This document shows positions 1 to 7,189 of a DNA stretch of 34,960 nt, piece after piece. The position numbers were made by a program, and so were the translations under genes. Below the pieces are notes generated by a model. The model searched no databases, was not told the origin of the DNA, and saw only the letters and a program-made list of their open reading frames with translations. The stretch lies in the NCBI GenBank assembly GCA_004298435.1, contig SCSF01000076.1, forward strand, positions 1 through 34,960, given 5' to 3'. Position 1 is the first letter of the stretch. Each line of letters starts with the position of its first letter. The stretch is from Beijerinckiaceae bacterium. Its GTDB lineage: Bacteria > Pseudomonadota > Alphaproteobacteria > Rhizobiales > Beijerinckiaceae.

Positions 1-177
1 TCGGCAACCGTTTCCCGCTTCTTCCATTTGGCGACGGTTTTCTGGTTGATCCCGTAGCGCTTGGCGAGCGTTCTCAAGCTCGCTTGACTATTTTGTATTG
101 CTCGACGGACAGCCTCCGTCCCTCGGGTCAAGCCCGAGGACAGGCTCTGTGGCGCAGCCGTGAAGAACCTGTCCCAC
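1..177 (-). pseudogene. IS481-like transposase, 5' end only, interrupted by a palindromic insert
   Basis: On the minus strand, bases 1-120 encode a helix-turn-helix segment (TEAVRRAIQNSQASLR, then LAKRYGINQKTVAKWKKRE) typical of the N-terminus of IS481-type transposases. The usual first residues (GTG at 177, giving VGQVLHGCAT) lie in a different frame. The two parts are separated by about 27 bp (121-147) containing a perfect palindrome at 121-139. Removing that block would rejoin the two halves at the expected place. The rest of the transposase lies beyond the window edge, so whether it is otherwise intact cannot be judged. The family assignment rests on memory of the conserved N-terminus, not on a search. 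Confidence 0.65.
121..147. repeat. REP-like palindromic element inside the transposase start
   Basis: Bases 121-139 read CCTCGGGTCAAGCCCGAGG, a perfect inverted repeat (CCTCGGG-N5-CCCGAGG), followed by acaggctc. This motif is familiar as a dispersed extragenic palindrome in Rhizobiales genomes. Here it sits inside the transposase reading frame and shifts it. The exact borders are estimated from where the transposase frame stops and resumes. Confidence 0.6.
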
Positions 178-317
178 TCGACTTCACCGGCAAAGGAAGC
201 ATGCATGGCCCTGTCCTTCGCTGGACGGATGCGCACACGAGAGCCCGCGGAAGCTATGGGGCTCTGACGTGCATCAAAGCGGAGACGCGGATATCCTCAA
301 AATGGGGGCAGGGGCCA

Positions 318-542
318 ATGGCATCAGAAGACCGGACGATCGTAATCAAGCTCTTCCTGCGCGACCTGAAGATCCTTCTGACTGACGCATCAGGCCTCGC
401 ATTGATCGGCTCGAGTCTCGTCGAAGCCGGCGCGACGGAGGAAGCACTCCAAAGAATCTTCGACATGGAGCCGCTGCTGCATGATGCCAGGACTTTGCTG
501 AATGCAGCCGTCCTGCAGTATCGGCGCGAAACGGAAAGATAA
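318..542 (+). CDS. small hypothetical protein (74 aa)
   Basis: This open frame begins at ATG 318 and ends at TAA 540-542. The upstream sequence is purine-rich (gggggcaggggcca) and could act as a ribosome binding site. The protein (starting MASEDRTIVIKLFLRDLK) looks mostly helical, with a regular pattern of Leu/Ile and acidic residues, no signal peptide and no membrane segment. I do not recognise a family. The composition looks like a real soluble protein rather than an antisense shadow. The frame stays open upstream to position 84, but that extension runs through the insertion-sequence remnant and is probably not translated. There is no operon partner: the IS remnant lies to the left and the 3' end of sthA to the right. 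Confidence 0.45.
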   Translation: MASEDRTIVIKLFLRDLKILLTDASGLALIGSSLVEAGATEEALQRIFDMEPLLHDARTLLNAAVLQYRRETER

Positions 543-866
543 AAGGGATCGGTCGCGCGCTTGAAAGGGTTCGTTTCTCGATCAGCAGATCACCGCGTGA
601 GGCGGCATATAGCGGCTGCGGCATTCCGATTCCACTCCATAAGTGATCTTCTGTCGGACAAGTAATGATAGCTGCTGTGCGCCCAAAAATGTCACGACGG
701 CTTCGCGCCCATGATCGCTGTTTAGATGAGCTCCTGCTTCGATCGAAAGCGGACGGTTGTGATGGGCCACAGGCTTTTCGCTGTCCGCGGTTTCAACGAG
801 GAAATCTATACGTTCCGGTCTTTCCGTCTGCGAGGCGCAGTCGTGATCACGTTGCATTCCGGGAGT
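543..866. other. intergenic stretch with no recognisable gene
   Basis: This stretch of about 320 bp lies between the small ORF and the 3' end of sthA. I see no coding frame with family resemblance, no clear terminator and no RNA gene. It may hold decayed sequence from the mobile element at the left edge. Confidence 0.4.
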
Positions 867-2252
867 TCATTTCAAGATTCGACCGAGCGCGTCTGCGGCG
901 GCGACCTTGTAGGCCTCGGCCATCGTCGGGAAGTTGAAGACTGCGTCGCTCAGGAACTCCATCGTTCCTCCCAGCATCATGGTCACATGACCGATATGCA
1001 AAATCTCGGTGGCACTCGTGCCGATGACGTGGACACCGAGCAAGGTATGGTGCTTGGTCTCGAAGATGAGCTTGAGCATGCCGGTGTGGTCGCCGATGAT
1101 CTGGCCGCGGACCAGCTCCGAGAAACGGGCGATGCCGACCGCGTAGGCAATGCCCTCGCTGGCCAGTTGATCTTCGGTCATGCCCACCATCCCGATTTCG
1201 GGAATCGTGTAGATCCCCGTGGGCAGCGAGGTGAGCTTGTAGCCGCAGGGCACTCCGAACATGTGGCTCGCGGCGACCCGGCCCTGCTCGACAGAGGTGG
1301 AAGCGAGCGCGGGAAAGCCCACGATGTCTCCGGCCGCATAGACAGTCGCGACTGCGGTCCTGAATTGACTGTCGACTGCAATCAATCCCCGCTCATCGGT
1401 CGAAAGTCCGATGGTTTCGAGATCCAGCCCGTCGGTGTTCGCAACGCGATGGCCGGCGTGAAGCAACCGGTCGCAGGTGAGCCGCTGGCCATTTTCGAGT
1501 CGGATGATGACTTTGTCATTCTCCCGGTTTGCGCCAATGATCTGTTCGCCAAGAAGAAACTCGACGCCCCGCCCGGTCAGATGCTCGCGCAGGTGCGCGG
1601 CAATCTCGCGATCCAGAAACGGCAGGAGTTCGGCGCGAGGGTCGATCACCGTCACCTTGGTCCCCAACACGCTGGCCATGGCGGCATATTCCAGCCCGAT
1701 CACTCCGGCCCCGACGACCGCCAACGTAGGCGAGATCTCGCCGATCAGATCCTCGCTGGTGATCGAATCGACGTTCATCATTCGGTCGTGGTCGATCGGG
1801 ATGCCAGGGTGACTGTACGAACGCGTACCGCAAGCGATCAGGATAAAACCCGCTGAGATCGTCGTGCCGCCTTCCATGTCGAGGGTGTTGGCGTCACGAA
1901 AGCGCGCGAGGCCGGGCAAGAAGGTCACATCGAGGCCCTCGAGTTTGCGTGAGGCCTCGGCGACTTCTCTGCGCACGACTTCCCGTACCTGGTCGCCGAG
2001 TTGCTGGCGATCAATCACCGGGACGGCCGGAGCGTTGCCGGGATAGAACAGCGAGCGCTGGTAGCCGGAAACATTCAGAACGGCTTCGCGCAGTGCCTTG
2101 CTCGGAATGCCGCCCCGGCGCAGCGCGACACCCCCAAACATCTCCTCCCGGTCGATGATTGCGACGCGTCGGCCCATGCGCCCCGCCGTCAGCGCGGCAT
2201 TGAAGCCGGCCGGGCCGCTTCCGACCACTGCGAGATCAAAGCGCTCCGACAC
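867..2252 (-). CDS. sthA: soluble pyridine nucleotide transhydrogenase (SthA/UdhA type)
   Basis: This FAD-dependent cytosolic flavoprotein of about 461 aa belongs to the dihydrolipoamide-dehydrogenase-like family. It is expected to exchange hydride between NADH and NADP(H). An FAD-binding Rossmann motif (VVGSGPAGFNAAL) opens the protein, a second nucleotide-binding motif (VVGAGVIGLEYAA) lies near residue 180, and the dimerisation domain ends with NFPTMAEAYKVAAADAL. The disulfide region reads GGVALRRGGIPSKALREAV, so both redox cysteines of the lipoamide dehydrogenases are absent, which fits a transhydrogenase rather than a disulfide reductase. I chose GTG at 2252 because GAGGA lies about 6 bp upstream and family members start directly before the Rossmann fold. 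The frame stays open 94 codons further up but carries no homology there. The length matches the family (about 465 aa). It is probably transcribed alone. Confidence 0.88.
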   Translation of the reverse strand: MSERFDLAVVGSGPAGFNAALTAGRMGRRVAIIDREEMFGGVALRRGGIPSKALREAVLNVSGYQRSLFYPGNAPAVPVIDRQQLGDQVREVVRREVAEASRKLEGLDVTFLPGLARFRDANTLDMEGGTTISAGFILIACGTRSYSHPGIPIDHDRMMNVDSITSEDLIGEISPTLAVVGAGVIGLEYAAMASVLGTKVTVIDPRAELLPFLDREIAAHLREHLTGRGVEFLLGEQIIGANRENDKVIIRLENGQRLTCDRLLHAGHRVANTDGLDLETIGLSTDERGLIAVDSQFRTAVATVYAAGDIVGFPALASTSVEQGRVAASHMFGVPCGYKLTSLPTGIYTIPEIGMVGMTEDQLASEGIAYAVGIARFSELVRGQIIGDHTGMLKLIFETKHHTLLGVHVIGTSATEILHIGHVTMMLGGTMEFLSDAVFNFPTMAEAYKVAAADALGRILK

Positions 2253-2263
2253 GTCTGTCCTCG

Positions 2264-2386
2264 CTAACGGTTGAGTTCGCCGAGCCAGCGCAGAGCGCTC
2301 AGGCTCGGCAGGAAACCGTATTCGCCTCCCCGCATGACAACGAACTGCGGCAGACCCGCTGCTGCCGGGCACCAGCGGGTCGCCAT
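2264..2386 (-). pseudogene. DyP-type peroxidase C-terminal remnant (40 aa)
   Basis: Directly upstream of sthA, a short frame runs from ATG 2386 to TAG 2264. It encodes GLPQFVVMRGGEYGFLPSLS followed by ALRWLGELNR. This aligns by eye with the C-terminus of the complete peroxidase at 4797-6143 (GLPAFTTVRGGAYFFLPGLK, then ALSYLASLN). The rest of a peroxidase is not visible upstream, where the same frame has a stop just before the ATG. I read this as the tail of a lost second DyP-type gene. It could instead be translated as a short peptide coupled to sthA, since its stop lies about 11 bp before the sthA start. Confidence 0.6.
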
Positions 2387-2624
2387 GATGGGCGTAACTC
2401 AGATGAAACAGCCTCTGGCAAACCAGAAGTGGTTCAAAGGTATTGCCAATCGAAGCCGCGTGAAAGTTGCCATGATCGCGAGTTTGGACTTCAGCGATTG
2501 TCAGGCCGTCGTCGGCTTCCGCACTCCGCGACACTGCACCTAACTCAAAATAAGTCAGGCGTGCGGAACCCGTCGAGGCCGGTCATTCGATGCTATCGCT
2601 TGCACAGCTTCGATCTAAACGTCG

Positions 2625-3056
2625 TTACTGGCAGATCCACACATAGCCGATCGGGCTCGACCGCCAGCAGGCGCCTACGCCATAGGCGTACCACCGGCCG
2701 CGCCAAAAGTGCCGTCCCGTGCCATACCAAATGCCGCCGTGATAGCGGCCGCCCACGCGGTAACCGCCGCGGCCATAGCGTCCACCGTGACCGTATCGAC
2801 CACCGTGACGCATGCCGCCGCCGCGGAATCCATGGCCGCGATGCGCGACAGAGCCTCGGCCGCCGTGATGCATACCCCCGCGGTGCACGCCACGTCCTCT
2901 GCCACCGCCACGGCCGCCCCGCGCTAATTGGATATCGGGCGTAGACGTAACACCGCTAAGCACGTTGGGGTTCACAGGGGCGGCGCCGGCCAGACCATAG
3001 GCGCCGATCGCAAGTCCGAAGCCAAGAGTGACAGGAAGCCAAAACTTTCTAAGCAT
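2625..3056 (-). CDS. secreted Gly/His/Arg-rich small protein (143 aa)
   Basis: The start at ATG 3056 is preceded by GGAGGAG about 9 bp upstream. The first 25-30 residues (MLRKFWLPVTLGFGLAIGAY, then GLAGAAP) form a signal peptide, so the product is exported. The mature part is built of low-complexity repeats of GGR, HGG, RGG and YGRGG, and ends with an aromatic and Cys-containing tail (ACWRSSPIGYVWICQ). Similar small basic, glycine/histidine-rich periplasmic or envelope proteins are common in Rhizobiales, with no established role. The histidines could bind metal, but that is speculation. It stands alone, with about 530 bp of noncoding sequence upstream. Confidence 0.7.
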   Translation of the reverse strand: MLRKFWLPVTLGFGLAIGAYGLAGAAPVNPNVLSGVTSTPDIQLARGGRGGGRGRGVHRGGMHHGGRGSVAHRGHGFRGGGMRHGGRYGHGGRYGRGGYRVGGRYHGGIWYGTGRHFWRGRWYAYGVGACWRSSPIGYVWICQ

Positions 3057-3587
3057 GATCGAAGCTCCTCCACAAAACATTTTGTATTGTCGATGATCGA
3101 ACTAGCTTTCGGAGCGCAAGCACGCGCAAGCGAATTAATTTGAACCTAAAGTGAGCACGAATATTTCAAAAGAAACTGATCCAGCTTGATGTGCCGTAAA
3201 GTGGAGCGCGCACGGCGCGCTAAGCGGAAGATAGAATTTGCAGCCGCGCACTTGTCAAGCCTTTATGTCTTAACCACCTGCTGCGCCGCGGGCATGTGTG
3301 CAGACATGGATGGCGTTATTGCCAAGCTCCTAATTGTAAGCGCCCCAAACAACTATGCATCGGGGCCACGATCCATTTAAGAACAGTCTGCCACTGCACG
3401 ACATGGCGTAACCGTCACGGTGAGATGCGGATCTATGTTCACGGCGGGAACAACAAAAGGCGCTTGGCCTGGTGGCTGGGATAATCTACATTTGTTTGCC
3501 TGGCGTTATCTTTGGTCGTAATGTTCAACTGATTTTATATTTTTGGTTTTAAAAAATTGGATTTTCTACGTGAGTATTCTCTTGGAT
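3057..3587. other. long intergenic region between divergent genes
   Basis: About 530 bp separates the minus-strand Gly/His-rich gene from the plus-strand membrane protein at 3588. It becomes AT-rich from about 3490 to 3560, which probably holds the promoter of the peroxidase block. A hairpin (AGCGCGC-ACG-GCGCGCT, 3205-3221) is present without a T-run. I see no convincing gene. Confidence 0.4.
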
Positions 3588-4001
3588 ATGGTCAGCCGAG
3601 GGTGGGAAAATTTTCTTGACCGGCCGAACGGTACTCTAAGCCTGCGCTTCTTCATCCAGCCGACAGTAGCAGGACTCCTGGCTTTAAGGGCCGGCGTTCA
3701 AGATGCGCGGCAGGGCCGGCAGGGTTATCTGTGGGCTCTGCTCACCGACCCGCAGCGACGCTTTCAATTGCTTCATGATGGTTGGCGGGGAGCCAGAACT
3801 CCTTTCCTCGTCGCGATCACACTTGACTGCGTTTATCAACTCTTTACCCACCGGTTCATCTATCCGCTGGAGCTCATGTTTACAGCGACTTTACTTGCGC
3901 TCGTCCCGTATACCTTGCTGCGTGGCCCGTTCAATCGTTTGGCGCGTTTGTTTTTGCCCGCGGGCAGTCCGCCTCCTGCAAAAACCGGCGCACCGAAATA
4001 A
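3588..4001 (+). CDS. small inner-membrane protein, first gene of the peroxidase block
   Basis: The protein is about 137 aa from ATG 3588. The frame is open further upstream (GTG 3570, TTG 3543) and no start has a strong ribosome binding site. Two or three hydrophobic stretches (around FFIQPTVAGLLAL, FLVAITLDCVYQLF and LMFTATLLALVPYTLL) indicate an inner-membrane protein, with the Arg-rich loop DARQGRQGY and a Pro-rich C-terminus. I do not recognise a named family. It lies 40 bp before the next gene on the same strand and opens a run of five co-directional genes centred on a DyP-type peroxidase, so a role at the membrane with that enzyme is plausible but not shown. Confidence 0.65.
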   Translation: MVSRGWENFLDRPNGTLSLRFFIQPTVAGLLALRAGVQDARQGRQGYLWALLTDPQRRFQLLHDGWRGARTPFLVAITLDCVYQLFTHRFIYPLELMFTATLLALVPYTLLRGPFNRLARLFLPAGSPPPAKTGAPK

Positions 4002-4041
4002 CTCCGACCCGAGGCAACGCGATCTACGAAAGGTTCAAGCG

Positions 4042-4614
4042 ATGTCCAGCGAAGTCAAATTACAGGATTGGTCAAAGCCGGCCGCCATTGCCATTCCGAA
4101 GGGAGGATTTGATCCGGCTACCGCGCAAAAGGGCCGGTACGGCCCGATTTTTCCCAAGACTCCCGCTTGCTATGGCTTCTCGATTGTCGCGAAGGTCATT
4201 CCCGGTCGAGAGGACGCGTTTTACGAGCACGCGAAGAATATCGAGAACACGATTGCAACACAGCCTGACGCACTTGCGGTGTTAAAGTTGCACTACCTGC
4301 GGTGGCTTCTCTTCCCCATCAAGGGTGAAACCTATTTCATGTATCAAGGCATTTTTGACACCGACTTCGACAAATACACCGAGGACGCGGTCGCACTTTT
4401 CGGAGCCACCGGCCTCAAGACCGTATTCGAGAATCTCGAGGGCTTCCCAAAGAATTGGCAGACCAACCCTGAAGCGTTCATTAAATTCGTCCGCGACCAC
4501 CAATGCCCGAGCTTTCTCGAATACGGTGAGTATCCTTACGTGAGCGCTGACGAGATCAAGAAAGCGCTAAAACTCAAGGCGGCGTTTTCGGACATGCTCG
4601 ACCAGATGCAGTGA
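4042..4614 (+). CDS. hypothetical protein next to the DyP peroxidase (190 aa)
   Basis: This soluble protein starts at ATG 4042, with a weak aaaggttc upstream. It has no signal peptide or membrane segment. The central part (CYGFSIVAKVIPGREDAFYE through YFMYQGIFDTDFDKYTEDAV) alternates strand- and helix-like stretches. It reads like a ferredoxin-like alpha/beta domain of the kind found in small monooxygenases and in the chlorite dismutase/DyP superfamily, but this is an impression from the pattern, not an alignment. The C-terminal half carries aromatic and acidic residues (FLEYGEYPYVSADEIKKALK). It ends 182 bp before the peroxidase start on the same strand. Function unknown. Confidence 0.75.
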   Translation: MSSEVKLQDWSKPAAIAIPKGGFDPATAQKGRYGPIFPKTPACYGFSIVAKVIPGREDAFYEHAKNIENTIATQPDALAVLKLHYLRWLLFPIKGETYFMYQGIFDTDFDKYTEDAVALFGATGLKTVFENLEGFPKNWQTNPEAFIKFVRDHQCPSFLEYGEYPYVSADEIKKALKLKAAFSDMLDQMQ

Positions 4615-4796
4615 GTCCCGCGCAGCACGATGACAGAAGCCTATGAAATTAGACTGCACGGAGACATTTCGAGGCCTCCTTTCTGTTCGCGACCACAGCG
4701 AAGATCGGAAACACTGAGATGAGCGCGAACGATCCGATGACGCCAGTGCAATAAACACGTCAACGGCTTCAGCATTATGTGTCGAGACATTTCTCT

Positions 4797-6143
4797 ATGC
4801 TCGAATTCGATGACATCCAGCACATCCTGCTGACCCGCGCGCCGGCGCTGACGGGACGGTACGAATTCCTTTCGTTTCGAGAAGCAGCCGCTGGCCGGGC
4901 GTGGTTGTCCGCCATCAAGGAGAAGGTTCATTCCGTCGCAGCGATGCGCGACAATGTTGAGGGCGACATGCGCTGGGTGACGGTGGCCTTCACCTGGAAT
5001 GGCTTGCGTGCGTTGGGCTTGGACGAAGCCTCTCTCGCTACATTTCCGGAGGAATTCAGGCAAGGCATGGTCGCGCGCGCAGAGACACTCGGTGATACTG
5101 GCGCCAACGCGCCCGAGCATTGGTACGGCGGAGTCGCGAGCCCGGACTTGCACGCGATTGCTATCCTATTCGCCAGGGATGCTACCGAGCATGCCCGGTG
5201 TGTCTCTGAGCATGAAAAGCTCGTCGCCGCATGCCCAGGCGTTGAGCTTCTTTCCGTGCTCGATGTTGAGGCCATCCCGCCGTTCGACTACGCTCACGAT
5301 CACTTCGGCTATCGTGACAGGCTGTCTCAACCGGTCATTGAAGACAGCGGCGAGGATCCGACGCCGGGCTCAGGCGCGCCGCTGAAGGCAGGTGAGTTCA
5401 TACTTGGGTATCCGGATGAATATGGGGTGATCGCCGACCGCCCACAGCCCGAGATGCTGGCGCGCAACGGCAGTTACATGGCTTACCGTCGTTTGCAGGA
5501 GCACGTCGGCAAGTTTCGAGATTTTCTGCGGCAGCACGGCAATACGGCCGAAGAGCAAGAACTGATCGCGGCGAAACTGATGGGTCGATGGCGCAGTGGC
5601 GCGCCGCTGGTGCTCTCGCCCGACAAAGACGATCCCGTCCTCGGCGCGGACATGCAGCGAAACAATGACTTCAACTACAAGGAAATGGACCCGCATGGAT
5701 ACGCGGTTCCGCTCGGCTCCCACGCGCGCCGAATGAATCCGCGCGACACAGCGGCGAATATGAACCGGCGCCGGATGATTCGCCGTGGCGCGACTTATGG
5801 CCCCTATTTGCCGGACGGCGCCCCCGACGACGGGGCCGATCGAGGGATCGCGGCCTTCGTGATCTGCGGCAGTCTCATACGGCAGTTCGAGTTCGCGCAA
5901 AATGTCTGGGCGAACGACAAAAACTTTCACGAACTCGAAAACGAACGCGACCCGATCATCGGCAACCATGACGGCACGATGGAGTTCAAAATCCCCAGCC
6001 GTCCAATCCGCAAGAAAATCGTCGGCTTGCCAGCTTTCACGACAGTCAGGGGTGGCGCCTACTTCTTTCTCCCTGGCCTGAAGGCGCTCAGCTATCTGGC
6101 GTCGTTGAACCGAGAGGATGGAGTCAATGCCAGCGTCGGCTAA
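4797..6143 (+). CDS. DyP-type heme peroxidase
   Basis: This heme peroxidase of about 448 aa belongs to the dye-decolorizing family and oxidises an electron donor with H2O2. Recognisable blocks are DDIQHILLTRAPALTGRYEF at the N-terminus, the catalytic region HFGYRDRLSQPVIE near residue 172 (family GxxDG motif, here GYRDR with the Asp kept and the second Gly changed to Arg), GEFILGYPDEYG, the probable proximal heme His in SHARRMNPRD near residue 309, and a C-terminal RGGAYFFLPGLKALSYL. No Tat or Sec signal is visible, so it is probably cytoplasmic. The start is uncertain: ATG 4797 fits the family N-terminus and GTG 4779 is in frame. Its end overlaps the start of the next gene by about 20 bp, which suggests translational coupling. 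Confidence 0.82.
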   Translation: MLEFDDIQHILLTRAPALTGRYEFLSFREAAAGRAWLSAIKEKVHSVAAMRDNVEGDMRWVTVAFTWNGLRALGLDEASLATFPEEFRQGMVARAETLGDTGANAPEHWYGGVASPDLHAIAILFARDATEHARCVSEHEKLVAACPGVELLSVLDVEAIPPFDYAHDHFGYRDRLSQPVIEDSGEDPTPGSGAPLKAGEFILGYPDEYGVIADRPQPEMLARNGSYMAYRRLQEHVGKFRDFLRQHGNTAEEQELIAAKLMGRWRSGAPLVLSPDKDDPVLGADMQRNNDFNYKEMDPHGYAVPLGSHARRMNPRDTAANMNRRRMIRRGATYGPYLPDGAPDDGADRGIAAFVICGSLIRQFEFAQNVWANDKNFHELENERDPIIGNHDGTMEFKIPSRPIRKKIVGLPAFTTVRGGAYFFLPGLKALSYLASLNREDGVNASVG

Positions 6144-7143
6144 TGCGCGTACCTACAACCAGAACCACGTTCCGCGGAAATATACGCCCGGCAAGCGTCG
6201 CATCAGTATCTACTGGACATGGAGTTATCCGTGGGAATCGCAGCGAGACCCCGCGGCGATGGAGAACCGCTTTTCGACTATGACGGAGGTCCGCACGGTT
6301 CTCTGGCCAGCCTACGAGACACCAGAATGGAGCGCGGCGCAATTCCTCCAGGGCATCGCCGGAACACTGGAATTGTTCCACCGCTCCGCGCTCAGCTTTC
6401 AGCAGATCGCGGGCGAGGCGACCGGCAATCCGGTCGCCGTATTCCAGCGCATCGATCAGGCCGGGTTCAAGCAACCAATCGACGAGCGCATTCTCGCCGA
6501 CGCCGACACGCTGTTGGTGTTCGGACTCGACCATATTCTCTCCGAGCAGGAGGCCACTCCCGAGGAGATCGCGGCCATCGGCGAGTGGCTGAAGCGGGAG
6601 GGCACTTGCCTGCTGCTGGCGCCGCACCACGATGTGGGCTTCACAAGCGATATGAAGCAGCGTCAGGTGGAATACGCCCACCATCGCGATCCGCTCGTGC
6701 CGCGCCAGCAGCGGTTCAGCCAGTACACGCGGTCCCTGATGAAGGGGCTGGGCGTTCCTGTGCATAACACCTTCGGGCTTCGGCCTGCCACCGTGAGCGG
6801 CACGAACAACATTGCTCCCCTGACGGCTTTTCGCGACCTTGACGCGCTAGGTCTGCTCAACAATGTGCCGACACTTAATTTTCATCCGCATCTGCCGCAT
6901 TACGAACTGACAAATCCGGATGGCAAAGAAGTTCAAGTTCTCGCGCGCCAGCCGATTGATCTAGAGCGCCCGCATCCGTTCACCGACGCAGGCAACAGGG
7001 AGTTCAATTGCCTCCTTTGGATGCCGCCAAACAACCGGAGGCCAGGAGATATTCTCTTGGTCGACTCAACCAATTTCACTACGCTCTTCGGCGGTGATGA
7101 GAGCCTCAAGAATTTCTGGAAGAACCTTGCCATCATGAGGTGA
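6118..7143 (+). CDS. hypothetical protein coupled to the peroxidase (about 340 aa)
   Basis: The frame starts at ATG 6118, with ATG 6127 as an alternative, inside the last codons of the peroxidase, so the two are probably co-translated. No signal peptide or membrane segment is visible. A central segment (DADTLLVFGLDHILSEQEAT, then PEEIAAIGEWLKREGTCLLL and APHHDVG) has the strand-helix-strand rhythm of class I glutamine-amidotransferase-like folds used as non-catalytic domains. No Cys-His catalytic pair is evident. The His-rich stretch LNFHPHLPHYE could bind metal or heme. I cannot name a function. The context implies that it acts with the peroxidase. Confidence 0.72.
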   Translation: MESMPASANARTYNQNHVPRKYTPGKRRISIYWTWSYPWESQRDPAAMENRFSTMTEVRTVLWPAYETPEWSAAQFLQGIAGTLELFHRSALSFQQIAGEATGNPVAVFQRIDQAGFKQPIDERILADADTLLVFGLDHILSEQEATPEEIAAIGEWLKREGTCLLLAPHHDVGFTSDMKQRQVEYAHHRDPLVPRQQRFSQYTRSLMKGLGVPVHNTFGLRPATVSGTNNIAPLTAFRDLDALGLLNNVPTLNFHPHLPHYELTNPDGKEVQVLARQPIDLERPHPFTDAGNREFNCLLWMPPNNRRPGDILLVDSTNFTTLFGGDESLKNFWKNLAIMR

Positions 7144-7189
7144 GGCGGAAGAGATTGTTCGGCAATGCGGACCACTTTGAAGGAGGAGC

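Noticed and set aside
726-1856. Plus-strand frame opposite sthA
   Set aside because: It is the complement of a well-supported flavoprotein gene and has no signal of its own.
2253-2534. 94-residue N-terminal extension of sthA
   Set aside because: There is no homology in the extension. A good ribosome binding site and the conserved Rossmann start lie at GTG 2252, and another frame here encodes the DyP remnant.
3205-3221. Hairpin AGCGCGC-ACG-GCGCGCT as a terminator
   Set aside because: There is no T-run and no gene ending close upstream on the relevant strand. It may be chance in GC-rich sequence.
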